Below are positions 31,463 to 40,916 of a stretch of DNA of 64,000 nucleotides, in pieces. Each line of letters starts with the position of its first letter. Position 1 is the first letter of the stretch. This stretch comes from Daphnia carinata (taxonomy: Eukaryota > Arthropoda > Branchiopoda > Diplostraca > Daphniidae), in assembly GCF_022539665.2 (NCBI RefSeq), contig NC_081331.1:7223534-7287533 (forward strand). Direction: 5' to 3'. The notes beneath the pieces are model-generated. The model worked only from the letters and a program-made list of their open reading frames with translations, did no database searches and had not been told where the DNA came from. The translations under genes and the position numbers were made by a program.

Positions 31463-33774
31463 GTATCAACTGTAACTTCGGGTCAGTTGATAGGGTACCT
31501 CAGTTGAAATCCCGACAAGTTGCGAAATTAACAACAATAATAAACGAATCGACCCCCAGAATTCCATTACAAATTTTTCAGATCCCTTTACAGGCATTAT
31601 TTGACACAGGCGCGTCTAGAAGCATAATTCACGAGAAGATATTTCAAAAGCTTCCCTCGAGAAATCAAGTAACCTGCAGTCAGCTTGATTTCGATTTATA
31701 CGATGTGGGAGATAACAAGTTGCATACGCTGGGTAAAGTTACATTGCCCGTACGTTACGGAGAGTCCGTTTTACGGCAAGAGTTCATTGTTACAAATGGT
31801 GTTTCTGAAGACTGTATCCTTGGATGGGATGCAATCCAGAAACACGGGTTTCGGCTTGACGGAGAAGCCAAACGTATTTACTTAGCCAGGGATGAGCAGG
31901 GATCAGCCATCTCTAGGGCACCAGACATGGCAATTACGACGGTCAAAAAGACGACGCTAGTTCGTCAGACGGCGCTCGTAATCGCAGCGCAAATGACAGG
32001 TTCATTTCCGTATGTCCCCCCTAATAGCACATTTATTTTTACCCCAGCAGAGGATTTGCCGGCCGGTATTTTTATTGAAGAATTTGTTGGAACTGTATCG
32101 GGAGATGGGAAATATCAAATTATGGTCGAAAACCATTCGTTAAGTCAAGTCATACTTCCTAGGAATACAACCTTAGGCCAAATCGAAGTAATTCATAACG
32201 TAATTGGTAAGATTGCCTTATGTCAACCAGAGGAAAAGCCTACACAAAAACGGGAGCTAGTTTTAATTTCGGAAGTCGACGCTGAATTTCAAGCTCCGCT
32301 CTCAAGTTTATTAAATGACTTTCATGACTTGTTCGCAACAAAAGACTCGGAATTAGGGAGCACTAATCTCATTAAGCATACGATCGATACCCAAGGAAGA
32401 GGCCCTATCCGGCAACGACCCTATCGAGTTACGAACCACCAAAGAAAGATACTGGAGGATAAAGTGCAGGAAATGATGGACGCAAATGTAATACAATATT
32501 CTCATTCTCCATGGGCGTCACCTGTGGTTTTGGTTGAGAAGAAAGGCGGAGACGTGAGGTTTTGCGTTGATTATCGGAAATTAAATAGCATTACAAAAAA
32601 AGATTCATTCCCTATGCCAAGGATTGATGAAACGTTAGATAAATTATATGGGAAGAAATTTTTTACGACCCTCGATTTGGCCTCCGGCTACTGGCAAATT
32701 CAAGTGAATGAACCAGACATTGAAAAAACCGCTTTTGTAGTAGAAAACAATCTTTACGAGTTTAAAAGGATGGCGTTTGGCTTGTGCAATGCACCCGCCA
32801 CATTTCAAAGATTAATGAATTATGTACTGAAAGACGTTTTGGGACATAAAGCGTTAGTTTATTTGGATGACGTCATTATATTTTCGGATACTTTTGATAA
32901 TCATTTGAAAGATATTCGGGAAATTTTTACCTTATTGAAAACTGCCAATTTAAAATTAAAACTTAAGAAATGTCAATTCGTTAAACGTTCTGTAAATTAT
33001 TTGGGCCACGTCATTTCGACTGAGGGAATTAAACCTGATCCTGGAAAAATCGACAAAATATTAAATTACAAAACGCCTACTTCTGCCGATGAGGTGAGGT
33101 CATTTCTCGGGTTAGCAGGTTATTATAGGAGATTTATTCCCAACTTTGGTTCAATCGCAAAACCTCTGACTAGGTTAACTCACAAAGATCTTAGTAAAAG
33201 ACCTTTTACCTGGGGAGACGAAGAACAAGTCGCGTTTGTAAAGTTGCGGACATCCCTGGTTACACCGCCGGTTCTCGCATATCCAAATTTTAATGAAAAA
33301 TTTATTCTTTTCACTGACGCATGCGACTATGGTATTGGGGCCGTCTTATCTCAAATGCAAAACGGCCAAGAGCACCCGATAGCGTACTCCAGTAGGCAGT
33401 TAACTAAGGCGGAAATGAAGTATAGTACAACCGAAAAAGAAGCTCTGGCAGTCGTGGATGCCATTAAACATTTCCGTCACTATCTCTTGGATAAACCCTT
33501 TGAGATAATTAGTGACCATCGTCCTTTGCAGTGGCTTAAAAATCAGAAGGATAATAATGGAAGGTTAGGGAGGTGGGCCATTTTATTGGCTGCAACAAAT
33601 TATGAATTAAAATATAGGCCAGGCCGTGTTCACCAGAACGCGGACTGTTTGTCTAGATTAAAAATAGCTAGCATTCAAACTGGGAAGGATATTAAATTGA
33701 TCTGCGAAAAAACAACAGGAGGACGACCTCTGTATAGCCATCAAGAATTATCTGGAAGAAGGAGAGCTGGATGA
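31456..33774 (+). CDS. pol: Gypsy-1 Pol, first part: protease, reverse transcriptase, RNase H
   Basis: Open in the -1 frame relative to gag from the slippery site; the codon at 31504 is only the first near-start. The order is aspartic protease (LFDTGASRSIIH, about 31600), RT (VRFCVDYRKLNSITKKDSFP, FTTLDLASGYWQIQV, catalytic YLDDVIIFS about 32860, YLGHVIS), and RNase H (FTDACDYGIGAVLSQ, TTEKEALAVVDAIKHFRHYL, ISDHRPLQWL, GRVHQNADCLSR). All catalytic residues are present. The frame ends at 33774, shortly after an A6 run (33707-33712) that has one more A than the A5 at the same place in Gypsy-2 (45917-45921). The integrase continues in the next frame. This is the main visible lesion of the element. 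Confidence 0.88.
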   Translation, partial: PISINCNFGSVDRVPQLKSRQVAKLTTIINESTPRIPLQIFQIPLQALFDTGASRSIIHEKIFQKLPSRNQVTCSQLDFDLYDVGDNKLHTLGKVTLPVRYGESVLRQEFIVTNGVSEDCILGWDAIQKHGFRLDGEAKRIYLARDEQGSAISRAPDMAITTVKKTTLVRQTALVIAAQMTGSFPYVPPNSTFIFTPAEDLPAGIFIEEFVGTVSGDGKYQIMVENHSLSQVILPRNTTLGQIEVIHNVIGKIALCQPEEKPTQKRELVLISEVDAEFQAPLSSLLNDFHDLFATKDSELGSTNLIKHTIDTQGRGPIRQRPYRVTNHQRKILEDKVQEMMDANVIQYSHSPWASPVVLVEKKGGDVRFCVDYRKLNSITKKDSFPMPRIDETLDKLYGKKFFTTLDLASGYWQIQVNEPDIEKTAFVVENNLYEFKRMAFGLCNAPATFQRLMNYVLKDVLGHKALVYLDDVIIFSDTFDNHLKDIREIFTLLKTANLKLKLKKCQFVKRSVNYLGHVISTEGIKPDPGKIDKILNYKTPTSADEVRSFLGLAGYYRRFIPNFGSIAKPLTRLTHKDLSKRPFTWGDEEQVAFVKLRTSLVTPPVLAYPNFNEKFILFTDACDYGIGAVLSQMQNGQEHPIAYSSRQLTKAEMKYSTTEKEALAVVDAIKHFRHYLLDKPFEIISDHRPLQWLKNQKDNNGRLGRWAILLAATNYELKYRPGRVHQNADCLSRLKIASIQTGKDIKLICEKTTGGRPLYSHQELSGRRRAG

Positions 33775-33784
33775 AATTTTTACA

Positions 33785-35428
33785 TTGTCCAAACCCGAGT
33801 GGGTAAAGGAAATTGAATATTTTGAGGTAATTGAAGGAATACTTTATAGACGGGAACTGCCATCTCAGAGTAATAAAAGGAACGACACCCATCATCAATT
33901 AGTTTTGCCATTATCCCTACGCCACCTAGTGCTTAAAGAATTACACGACGCACCGATGGGTGGACATTTGGCATTTTATAAGACCTATATGAAAGTCAAA
34001 AATAATTATTATTGGCCCAACATGAGAGGCGATGTTAAAGAATATTGCCGGGCTTGTGAAGTTTGCATAGCCAACACTGCTTCACCCTATCGAGCACTTT
34101 TGCATCCGCACGAAATTGCGAAGGCTCCTTTTGATGTAATTGGAATGGACTTTCTGGGTCCTATTACACCAGTTTCGCCCAATGGTAATAGTTACATTTT
34201 AGTTATTACAGATTATTTTAGCCGTTGGGTTGAGGCTGTTGCTTTAAAAGATCAAACTGCTCAGACAACAGCAGAATGTGTATATAAAACTGTTATTGTT
34301 AGACATGGTATGCCTAAGGCAATTATTTCTGATCGTGGGACAAATTTCACGTCCAAGTTATTTCGCTATTTTTGTAAAAAATTGAAGATCGATCAGAGGT
34401 TAACCACCGCTTATAACCCTGCTAGTAATGGGGAGACGGAAAGGTTCAATCGAACTTTAACGTCTATGTTAAGAAAAGAATTAAAAGACGGCGAGCATGC
34501 CAATTGGGAAGAAATATTAGATGATGTTTTATTTGCGTATCGTAGCTCGGTCCACTCTTCGACATTGGACACTCCATATTATTTACTTCACGGTAGGGAC
34601 CCAAACATTCCTATTAACGAATTTCTTAATGCATCTCCCAAAACATTCAAATCTTCTTCTGACTATGTTGGGAATCTGACAGAACGTTTGCGTTATAGTT
34701 TTCAAAGAGTTAGAGAGGAAAGCGAAAAAGCTAGAAAGCGCCAAAGGGAACAATATAACAAGCGCGCGAAAGAAAAACGATATGTGATAGGCGATCGGGT
34801 GTTATTGGATATTCGAGTAGTCAAGGAAGGAGATAGCAAGAAATTTACTTCGAAATATAAAGGGCCTTATAGAATAGTAAACGTTTATTCAAATAATACT
34901 GTAGACATTGCTGATAATTCATATATATGTCAGCGTACGCATGTAAATAGATTAAAACCCTTGTATGAAACAATGCTGTGGAAACATGAGCATTGTCCGC
35001 CACTTGAGACCCCTTTGGAATTCGAGAGCCGATTCCGGAAGTCTATTGCGACTCAAACTAATGTGCGTGAACACGAGCACGATGTCGAAACCGCAAGGCA
35101 ACAAAACACCGAGTCCGAAGCCGTATCAGAAGTGGTATCAGACACTTATTCGGCAAATCATCAACTTGTGCGAGAAGACAATGTGATCGGCCCGTCTCAT
35201 CTGTCGTTCGAAGGACGATTAACCTCGAGTGACAATTGCGATGTGACGAATGATGCTCAGCATCCAATGCCACTTTCCGAAAATACTCCTATATACGCTG
35301 ATAGTGATTCCGACCTTCAACAAGTAGAGCCCAAAGATGATGTGACAGCAGCGTTATTGCATCAAGAAGTCACCCGACGCCCTCAGCGAAATCGGAGAAA
35401 ACCGATTCGTTACAGGGACGAAATGTAG
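33785..35428 (+). CDS. pol: Gypsy-1 integrase, separated from RT by a frameshift
   Basis: The integrase part of Pol, open from just after the A6 run. It has the HHCC zinc finger (ELHDAPMGGH ... YCRACEVC, about 33940-34070) and the core with D,D-35-E residues in GMDFLGPITPV (about 34148), IISDRGTNFTSKLF (about 34330) and NGETERFNRTL (about 34434). The downstream GPY/F-like module reads FTSKYKGPYRIVNVYSNN. The C-terminal 130 residues are acidic and variable between the two elements. Integrase inserts the cDNA into host DNA. It has no start of its own (the first codon listed is a TTG), so it would normally be translated as part of Gag-Pol; here the extra A would remove it. Confidence 0.88.
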   Translation: MSKPEWVKEIEYFEVIEGILYRRELPSQSNKRNDTHHQLVLPLSLRHLVLKELHDAPMGGHLAFYKTYMKVKNNYYWPNMRGDVKEYCRACEVCIANTASPYRALLHPHEIAKAPFDVIGMDFLGPITPVSPNGNSYILVITDYFSRWVEAVALKDQTAQTTAECVYKTVIVRHGMPKAIISDRGTNFTSKLFRYFCKKLKIDQRLTTAYNPASNGETERFNRTLTSMLRKELKDGEHANWEEILDDVLFAYRSSVHSSTLDTPYYLLHGRDPNIPINEFLNASPKTFKSSSDYVGNLTERLRYSFQRVREESEKARKRQREQYNKRAKEKRYVIGDRVLLDIRVVKEGDSKKFTSKYKGPYRIVNVYSNNTVDIADNSYICQRTHVNRLKPLYETMLWKHEHCPPLETPLEFESRFRKSIATQTNVREHEHDVETARQQNTESEAVSEVVSDTYSANHQLVREDNVIGPSHLSFEGRLTSSDNCDVTNDAQHPMPLSENTPIYADSDSDLQQVEPKDDVTAALLHQEVTRRPQRNRRKPIRYRDEM

Positions 35429-35477
35429 CGTCATCATACATCCTAGTTCGATTGCCGAACCAATACCGAGTGATTAC

Positions 35478-35485
35478 TATATAAA
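35478..35485 (+). promoter_or_regulatory. internal TATA box of the accessory gene
   Basis: TATATAAA 122 bases upstream of the accessory ATG and 50 bases after the integrase stop codon. TATATAA boxes occupy the same relative place before the two accessory ORFs of Gypsy-2 (47519 and 48854). Confidence 0.55.
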
Positions 35486-35599
35486 CCGTACGTTAAGTGA
35501 AGGAAGACACAACTTCTTGTACTCTCTGAGAACAACGACGACAACTGTTCTGTCTGTTTTGCCATTTCTTCACGTACAAAGAAGCGTTAAGAAGCCAAC

Positions 35600-36124
35600 A
35601 TGGACAACAAGTCTGAACCCATCTCTGAGCCCGTGACCAACGACTGGATACCTATGGTGTCCATCCCACTCCCCGTCGCGGAGGCCCTCTTGGTAGACCT
35701 CACGACGTCGTCCGGAGACGCCTCGACGGCCGAACGTGACGCGCCGGATTCACCAGATCCCTCACCAATCGACGACGAGGAGACCGCGGCCCGAAACCCG
35801 CCGGGGACGTCCGAGATGGAGGATGCCATCGATTTTAGCCGCGGCAGACCCCGCACCTCGGACTGGCACCTCGATGCAGCCTGGGAGCAGAAGCAGCTGG
35901 AAATCAAGACAAATCAGTTGATCGCCCGTCTTCTCATCACCCTGTATGACAAGAAATGGAGTGACGCCGTCTTCACCCTAAAGGCGATCCTCGACCTGGA
36001 CCCCGAAAGGCGCCATCCACCGCTCTATGGTTGGACATCGTGCCACTGGGACTTGCCCGAGAAGAGACCCAGCACGGACGATCAACAGAAGGACCCCAAC
36101 GCAAAGAAGCCGAGATACTTCTAA
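35600..36124 (+). CDS. accessory protein of Gypsy-1, unrecognised family
   Basis: 174 residues starting MDNKSEPISEPVTNDWIPMV. The first two thirds are acidic and disordered (DAPDSPDPSPIDDEETAA). The C-terminal part is a helical segment with KKWSDAVFTLKAILDLDP and ERRHPPLYGW, ending in a basic tail (PNAKKPRYF). The same segment occurs in the Gypsy-2 ORF at 48950 (KKWRKATERFKEILDLDP, NRHPPFFDW). I recognise no known family, so this is a lineage-specific protein. It sits between integrase and env, has a TATA box 122 bases upstream and an AATAAA 197 bases downstream. The basic tail could be a nuclear signal (inference). Codon use is GC-richer than in the adjoining pol. Confidence 0.65.
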   Translation: MDNKSEPISEPVTNDWIPMVSIPLPVAEALLVDLTTSSGDASTAERDAPDSPDPSPIDDEETAARNPPGTSEMEDAIDFSRGRPRTSDWHLDAAWEQKQLEIKTNQLIARLLITLYDKKWSDAVFTLKAILDLDPERRHPPLYGWTSCHWDLPEKRPSTDDQQKDPNAKKPRYF

Positions 36125-36320
36125 GTCGTACGAGGACAACCGAAGAAATCGAGGAAGGAGGAAGCTTTTTCATTCGACCCTCTTTCAGTCCTCGTTATGT
36201 GTTATTCCTGATATTTCTCCTTCAATTTTTATGTTTACATTTACCATACTTTAATATTTACCTTTATTTTGATTTCACATACCAATATTCGCTTTAACTC
36301 TCCTTGCTGCTATCCATCGA

Positions 36321-36350
36321 AATAAACTCATTGGTTGCTTAATCGTTTGT

Positions 36351-36413
<63 letters not shown>

Positions 36414-36421
36414 AAAAAAAA
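36321..36421 (+). terminator. poly(A) signal followed by a 70-base A tract inside the element
   Basis: AATAAA at 36321-36326 is followed 26 bases later by A49-G-A20 (36352-36421). That is the exact layout of a cleaved and polyadenylated mRNA end, yet it lies in the middle of the element. A tail copied from the accessory mRNA is the simplest explanation. Confidence 0.6.
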
Positions 36422-37553
36422 TAGAAACAAAACATGATAATAAAACACTTAGTGGCTAACAAACAACAATATCTATGAACGTATTATCCGTTACAACATG
36501 TATCTTGTTTTTCATGTCGTGCACTTTAACTTTCTCAATTTACGCCCCGTAGTCATTCCCTTGTTTGACAGCCCATAGTATAAGTCCACATAGATTCTGA
36601 TAAGTAGAGCCTTTTGAGTAGAGAAAAAAAATAATAAATAACAAAAAATCTTTTGCTTCAGAAAAAATTTTTTAGCTTGATCATACCTTCATCAAGACCC
36701 GTAAATGAGTGTCACAACATATCAATTTAGTAGTCACAAATTAAGTAGCTCCCCTTTGTAGATTCCTATTGCCAAACTAACACGGTAGATGTGGAGACAT
36801 TACCATACTAACCAACAAAAACAACACCAAGAGAAAAAAAAAAAAAAAAAAAAGGATAAGAAAGAAAAGAAATACCTTTATATATTGTCAAAAACACATA
36901 TATAACGCACAAATGATTTTCTGAACCGCAATGTCAAATTTCGTTTCCTATTTCCCTTCCTATCTCCTACACGTCACTTTCGTTATTTTTCAACGAATAG
37001 GTCCAAATCGTAGCCGTAACTTTTATACTCTCATTCCAATATGCCACGCAATACTGTTCACTTTCCCTTTCGTTCGTACACTACAGCTTGGCCATAGCCA
37101 ACATCAAGAATACAGTATTAGCGCCGCCTCCCTTTTCCTGGAACTAATACTACTCTTGGACCTTGGACCTTCGCGGCAAAATCCTTTCCCGTCGCAAACT
37201 TCTAAACATTTCTTTTCTCGTCTTCCCTGATCAACTGTCCTGTATTTTCTTACTTTCCCTTTCCGATAATTATGGTCATCTTTTTCTCTTTCCAACGATA
37301 CTAAATAATATAAAAAACAAGTTGTCCTTCCCCCTTAAAACAAAACTTTATTCTAGTGCCCTTTTTCCTTTCTCTTTTCCGTAGCCTACTAATAAAGCCG
37401 ACGGGAAAAGCCGTTGACCTTGCGACAGCCGTAGGCTATTTTTCACTTCCTCACTTCTTCTTGTATGTTTTTGTTTTGTTTTGTGTTACTTAGTTAAGAA
37501 GCCCACACGATGACATTTTTCTTTTGTTAAGTCACATATTTTCTTTTGTCTGT
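36422..37553 (+). other. pyrimidine-rich region before env
   Basis: T- and C-rich sequence without convincing coding frames, ending in TTTTCTTTTGTC just before the env start. Gypsy-2 has a comparable region at 49800-50220 (repeated TTTCTCTC). Such tracts before env may provide the splice acceptor of a subgenomic env mRNA, as in other errantiviruses. Confidence 0.4.
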
Positions 37554-37574
37554 ATGTACCGGCCGGATATAGAA

Positions 37575-39263
37575 ATGTCCCCCTCTGCATTCCTGCTGCT
37601 ATTATGCGTGTACGGATTACATTCCCAGGCCTTCGAGACTACCGTATGCAATTGCGCGGAACCAGTGAAGGTGGGAATTCTTCAATTCTCCGATGAGAAT
37701 TGTCAACCGACATCCACCGATATTAAAGCCACCAAGGTGAAATACGCCGTGTATAGTGAAGAACGCGCCGCGACTAAATTCCCGGGTTACATCTGTGCCC
37801 GTTGGAAAAATATCCGACACATCACAATGACCTTCTTCGGGCAACTATTGGTTGTGCCGGATAAAATCCCAATTGATACTACCCCCGCCGACTGCAACGA
37901 AATGATTGACAACAAGAGGTGCAATGATAACCGGATGACTTTTGTCGACGGAAAATTTGTGTTCGACAATGAACCAGATATCTCTGGATACTGGTTACAA
38001 ACAATTGATTCGTCAATCATAAACTGCGTTCTCGAGAAAGTCGAACTTTTCCAGCAAAAGGAGGATGCAGACTTCTCAACACCCATCGGAATTGCTTCTG
38101 CTACGTCCGGCAATTTGTCGCACAATCACTTAACACTGATTTGGGACAAAACCTACACACAGAAGACCAAAGTAACTACCAGACTCGTCGAAGACGGCAT
38201 CGGTATGCTGACCCGATTGCCAGGAGAAAAACCACTCCTTAGACTCCAAGATGACAAAAACCAATTGGACTTCCACCTGACACCAGTACTGCGCTGCGTT
38301 TCAGTACAACAAAATTGCTCCAATAGAACTTCTTCATATGAAATCGTCGGCCAATCCAAACTCTTCGTCACGACGGCAGCCATAATGGAAAAAGCAACCC
38401 CAGTGGAGACCCGAGCGCCACTCGGCGCCGAAAACTTAAATATTCCGGCCAATATCCAGTACATCCGTGATCAACTCACCGACCACGAGAATGAATTGGC
38501 ACGACAGGTTCAACTACTTCAATGTGAAGCTCGTAAAGCCAAACATGAAAGGGCCGTCACAACCGCCCAATATAATGGATGGCTAGCGGCCTCACAATTA
38601 AACTTACCCCGGTGCACGAAATTACAAGCATTCGGGAAGACGGTCGTATTAATTCAATGTCAGGCCTTAAATGTCACATTTGAGACTGTATTGACTTCGT
38701 GCGGACCGCAACCAAAATTCCAAAATTATACGATTAACCTCGATGGCTGGGAACTCGTAAAATATTCTCCTTGTTATTGGACAAATGGATTTGTCAATTT
38801 CAATAACAAACCCTATGCCTTCCGTAATAATACGTGGGAACAACTCGAAGCCACAATTGTATTGCCTGAGCAAACGCTGGCACACTCTTTCCGCTACGAG
38901 AACGTCGAATTTTTCGACTACGAACACCAAAGTAACCCGGCATACACCGACAATATGCTTAACCACATGAACATCATGGCCGACATAGCAGCCGTGATCA
39001 ACGAACATCCATCATCCGAATTTACGTCGCACGGTAAACCCAGCGCCACAAATATTTTCATAACGGCCTCCAGTGTCGGAGCTTACACATCTTGGTGGGA
39101 AACAATAAAAAATTACTTCTTCATCGGCATCATGTGCATCCTCGTATTACTCTTCCTACGCATCTGCTACTGTTGCGGTCTCTTCAAGATCTTCTGGGTT
39201 ATATGCCGTCGCCCTCATAAACGTTCAACATCCTCCGGATCCATCCCCATGCATCAAGTCTGA
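37575..39263 (+). CDS. env: Gypsy-1 envelope-like glycoprotein
   Basis: 562 residues from ATG 37575, whose first residues MSPSAFLLLLCVYGLHSQA are a signal peptide (an upstream in-frame ATG at 37554 would bury it). The ectodomain is Cys-rich (TVCNCAEPVKVGILQFSDEN, YICARWKN, CNEMIDNKRC, INCVLEKVELF) with several N-glycosylation sites and a helical segment (IRDQLTDHENELARQVQLLQ). One membrane anchor lies near the end (YFFIGIMCILVLLFLRICYC), with a short basic cytoplasmic tail. I see no multibasic furin site followed by a fusion peptide, so it does not look like the F-type env of gypsy. The env is intact. The product would give the element virus-like egress or cell-to-cell movement; this is inference. 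Confidence 0.75.
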   Translation: MSPSAFLLLLCVYGLHSQAFETTVCNCAEPVKVGILQFSDENCQPTSTDIKATKVKYAVYSEERAATKFPGYICARWKNIRHITMTFFGQLLVVPDKIPIDTTPADCNEMIDNKRCNDNRMTFVDGKFVFDNEPDISGYWLQTIDSSIINCVLEKVELFQQKEDADFSTPIGIASATSGNLSHNHLTLIWDKTYTQKTKVTTRLVEDGIGMLTRLPGEKPLLRLQDDKNQLDFHLTPVLRCVSVQQNCSNRTSSYEIVGQSKLFVTTAAIMEKATPVETRAPLGAENLNIPANIQYIRDQLTDHENELARQVQLLQCEARKAKHERAVTTAQYNGWLAASQLNLPRCTKLQAFGKTVVLIQCQALNVTFETVLTSCGPQPKFQNYTINLDGWELVKYSPCYWTNGFVNFNNKPYAFRNNTWEQLEATIVLPEQTLAHSFRYENVEFFDYEHQSNPAYTDNMLNHMNIMADIAAVINEHPSSEFTSHGKPSATNIFITASSVGAYTSWWETIKNYFFIGIMCILVLLFLRICYCCGLFKIFWVICRRPHKRSTSSGSIPMHQV

Positions 39264-39296
39264 TTACGAGACGTAATCTCACGCCGCCGGGAGTGA

Positions 39297-39989
39297 TGTA
39301 AAGAAGCAAATAAATGTTTTTATTCGATATGCCTTCCCGTTTATTCTTTGTATATGACTCATGTGTTACGCCATATAAACTGCGCAGTAGTGTATTATAT
39401 TACATCGGCACCTTGCCGCTTAGCAACATTTGTGATTGGCTGCTTAGGCGTTGATCTGTATTGCACCATCAACTTTATATATCAAATTTCATTAGTTGCG
39501 ACATGTAATTGCGCAGTTGTTAATTGCTGTGCAATATGCGAGGTTCCGTGGTGAACCAAGATCTGAGTAAGTTTAGTTGTCGATGAGCCTCTGACTCTTA
39601 CAGGCGGAGTTCAAGTTCAGCTAGTGCTTCCCCATTGATAAATTGGTGCAAGTGAATTGAGCTGTGTCACGTGCTTGTCTGAGTGTTCGGTTCACCCATA
39701 TTGTTTACCCACGTGCCGACGAACTCCTGTTAACGCTGCCTTCTCTTATATCCTCGCCCGTGCTCCACTCAAGCCACCGCGGTAAGCTTATACTACAGTA
39801 TCATATTACACTCCGACTTCTCTTTCTTTAGTCTGACTCCTTTTGTACTATCCCAACTGACTTCTGTACCGCTTAGCCCTACTTGGATAAATATAAATCA
39901 TCGTGTGGGTAAATCGCCTCCGAGTTCGATTCATTCCAATTTGTCTTAATTCCGTAAAGTACATCTTCTCACAGAGAAGATGCTTTACA
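39297..39989 (+). repeat. Gypsy-1 3' LTR
   Basis: 693 bases, preceded by a short purine-rich GGGAGTGA polypurine tract and followed by GTAG, the target duplication. Confidence 0.9.
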
Positions 39990-40389
39990 GTAGTATTTTG
40001 TAGTAAACTGTACTCTTTAGCGTAAAGATTTATTGACTAAATAGATTTAATTGCATCTATTCGTACTTAATTAATTCCTGGACAGTGCGTTTGTCGTCGT
40101 GTAATACTTGTTCGATCCACTTGTTTGCGTGCTGCCTTCGTGAATGAGGTTATCACGTTCGCTTCCGTGTCAGTTTCTTTTCCGCTATCCGTGTTATCAC
40201 GGGAAGATTTGGCTACAATTGTCTGTCTCTCTCTTTAGATTCCCTACTGTATCGTTATTTCTTTCTATGTTCTTGCCTCTGGTAGTACACTTGATTTAAA
40301 ATAATACATTCATCATTGTGGATAATACTATTATTACTTTTGTCTTAATTACGTAAAGTCAGTCTTCCCACACGGGAAGATGTTTTACA
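39990..40389 (+). repeat. Gypsy-2 5' LTR, second part
   Basis: Begins with the duplicated GTAG and TATTTTGTAGTAAACTGTAC, continuing the sequence cut at 27936; the comparable uninterrupted site is in the LTR at 52955-52990. It ends GGGAAGATGTTTTACA, before a primer-binding site starting TGGTGGCAACG at 40393. Confidence 0.75.
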
Positions 40390-40916
40390 TTATGGTGGCA
40401 ACGTTTTTCAGAACTCTACCACAATGATGGACGATGTTATTACAGGCGGGCATAAACTTTCTCATACACCTGTGAACTCTCCGCTAATTCCTGTAACACC
40501 CGTACTGCAAGTCAATGACGAAACGATCGCTAAGTTAATTAGTTTTGAAAAATTGTCAGCTCCTACCACGACCATCCCGCATACATTTCAAGGCTGTAAG
40601 ACGTCAAGAAAAACAGAAGCCATTAAGCAATCTGCCTCTCCCGTTTTAACTCCAAAAGTACAGACAGATACCAACCAGATGAGAAAACTGAAGTCTAACA
40701 CCGCGTACGAGGCCGTAGCCCCATCAGTTAAAACCAACACTAGGAAAATTTGGTCCCGTAGCAAAGCTTCCGTTGCACCTACTCAGCCCGCACCGTCTGT
40801 TTATGCAAAGTTAGCTTCTCGTTTTTCTCCCATAAAATCACCTGTAAAAACCGCGTCGAAAACTAGCTTTCTCTCAAGTACGATTATCGGTAATTTTCAA
40901 AAGAAGGGTCCACTAG

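Larger units (their letters stand above)
27937..39989 (+). mobile_element. Gypsy-1: 12-kb envelope-bearing Gypsy-type LTR retroelement, young
   Basis: Two 693-base LTRs (27937-28629 and 39297-39989) with TG...CA ends differ at about two positions by eye. GTAG at 27933-27936 and 39990-39993 is the 4-base target duplication. The internal order is primer-binding site, gag (with a conserved overlapping ORF), protease-RT-RNase H, integrase, an accessory gene with its own TATA box and poly(A) site, and an envelope-like ORF. That order and the env make it an endogenous-retrovirus-like errantivirus-type element. A single extra A in pol separates RNase H from integrase, so this copy is probably not autonomous unless that base is a sequence error. 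Twelve kilobases is long for Gypsy; the overlap ORF, accessory gene and a 1-kb T-rich region account for the excess. Confidence 0.9.

Noticed and set aside
33707-33713. A AAA AAC as a second programmed frameshift site in pol
   Set aside because: The heptamer is not in the needed phase, and reaching integrase would need +1 rather than -1; Gypsy-2 has only A5. An insertion is simpler.
36931-37230. 99-codon ORF before Gypsy-1 env
   Set aside because: No conserved counterpart in Gypsy-2 and T/C-driven composition.
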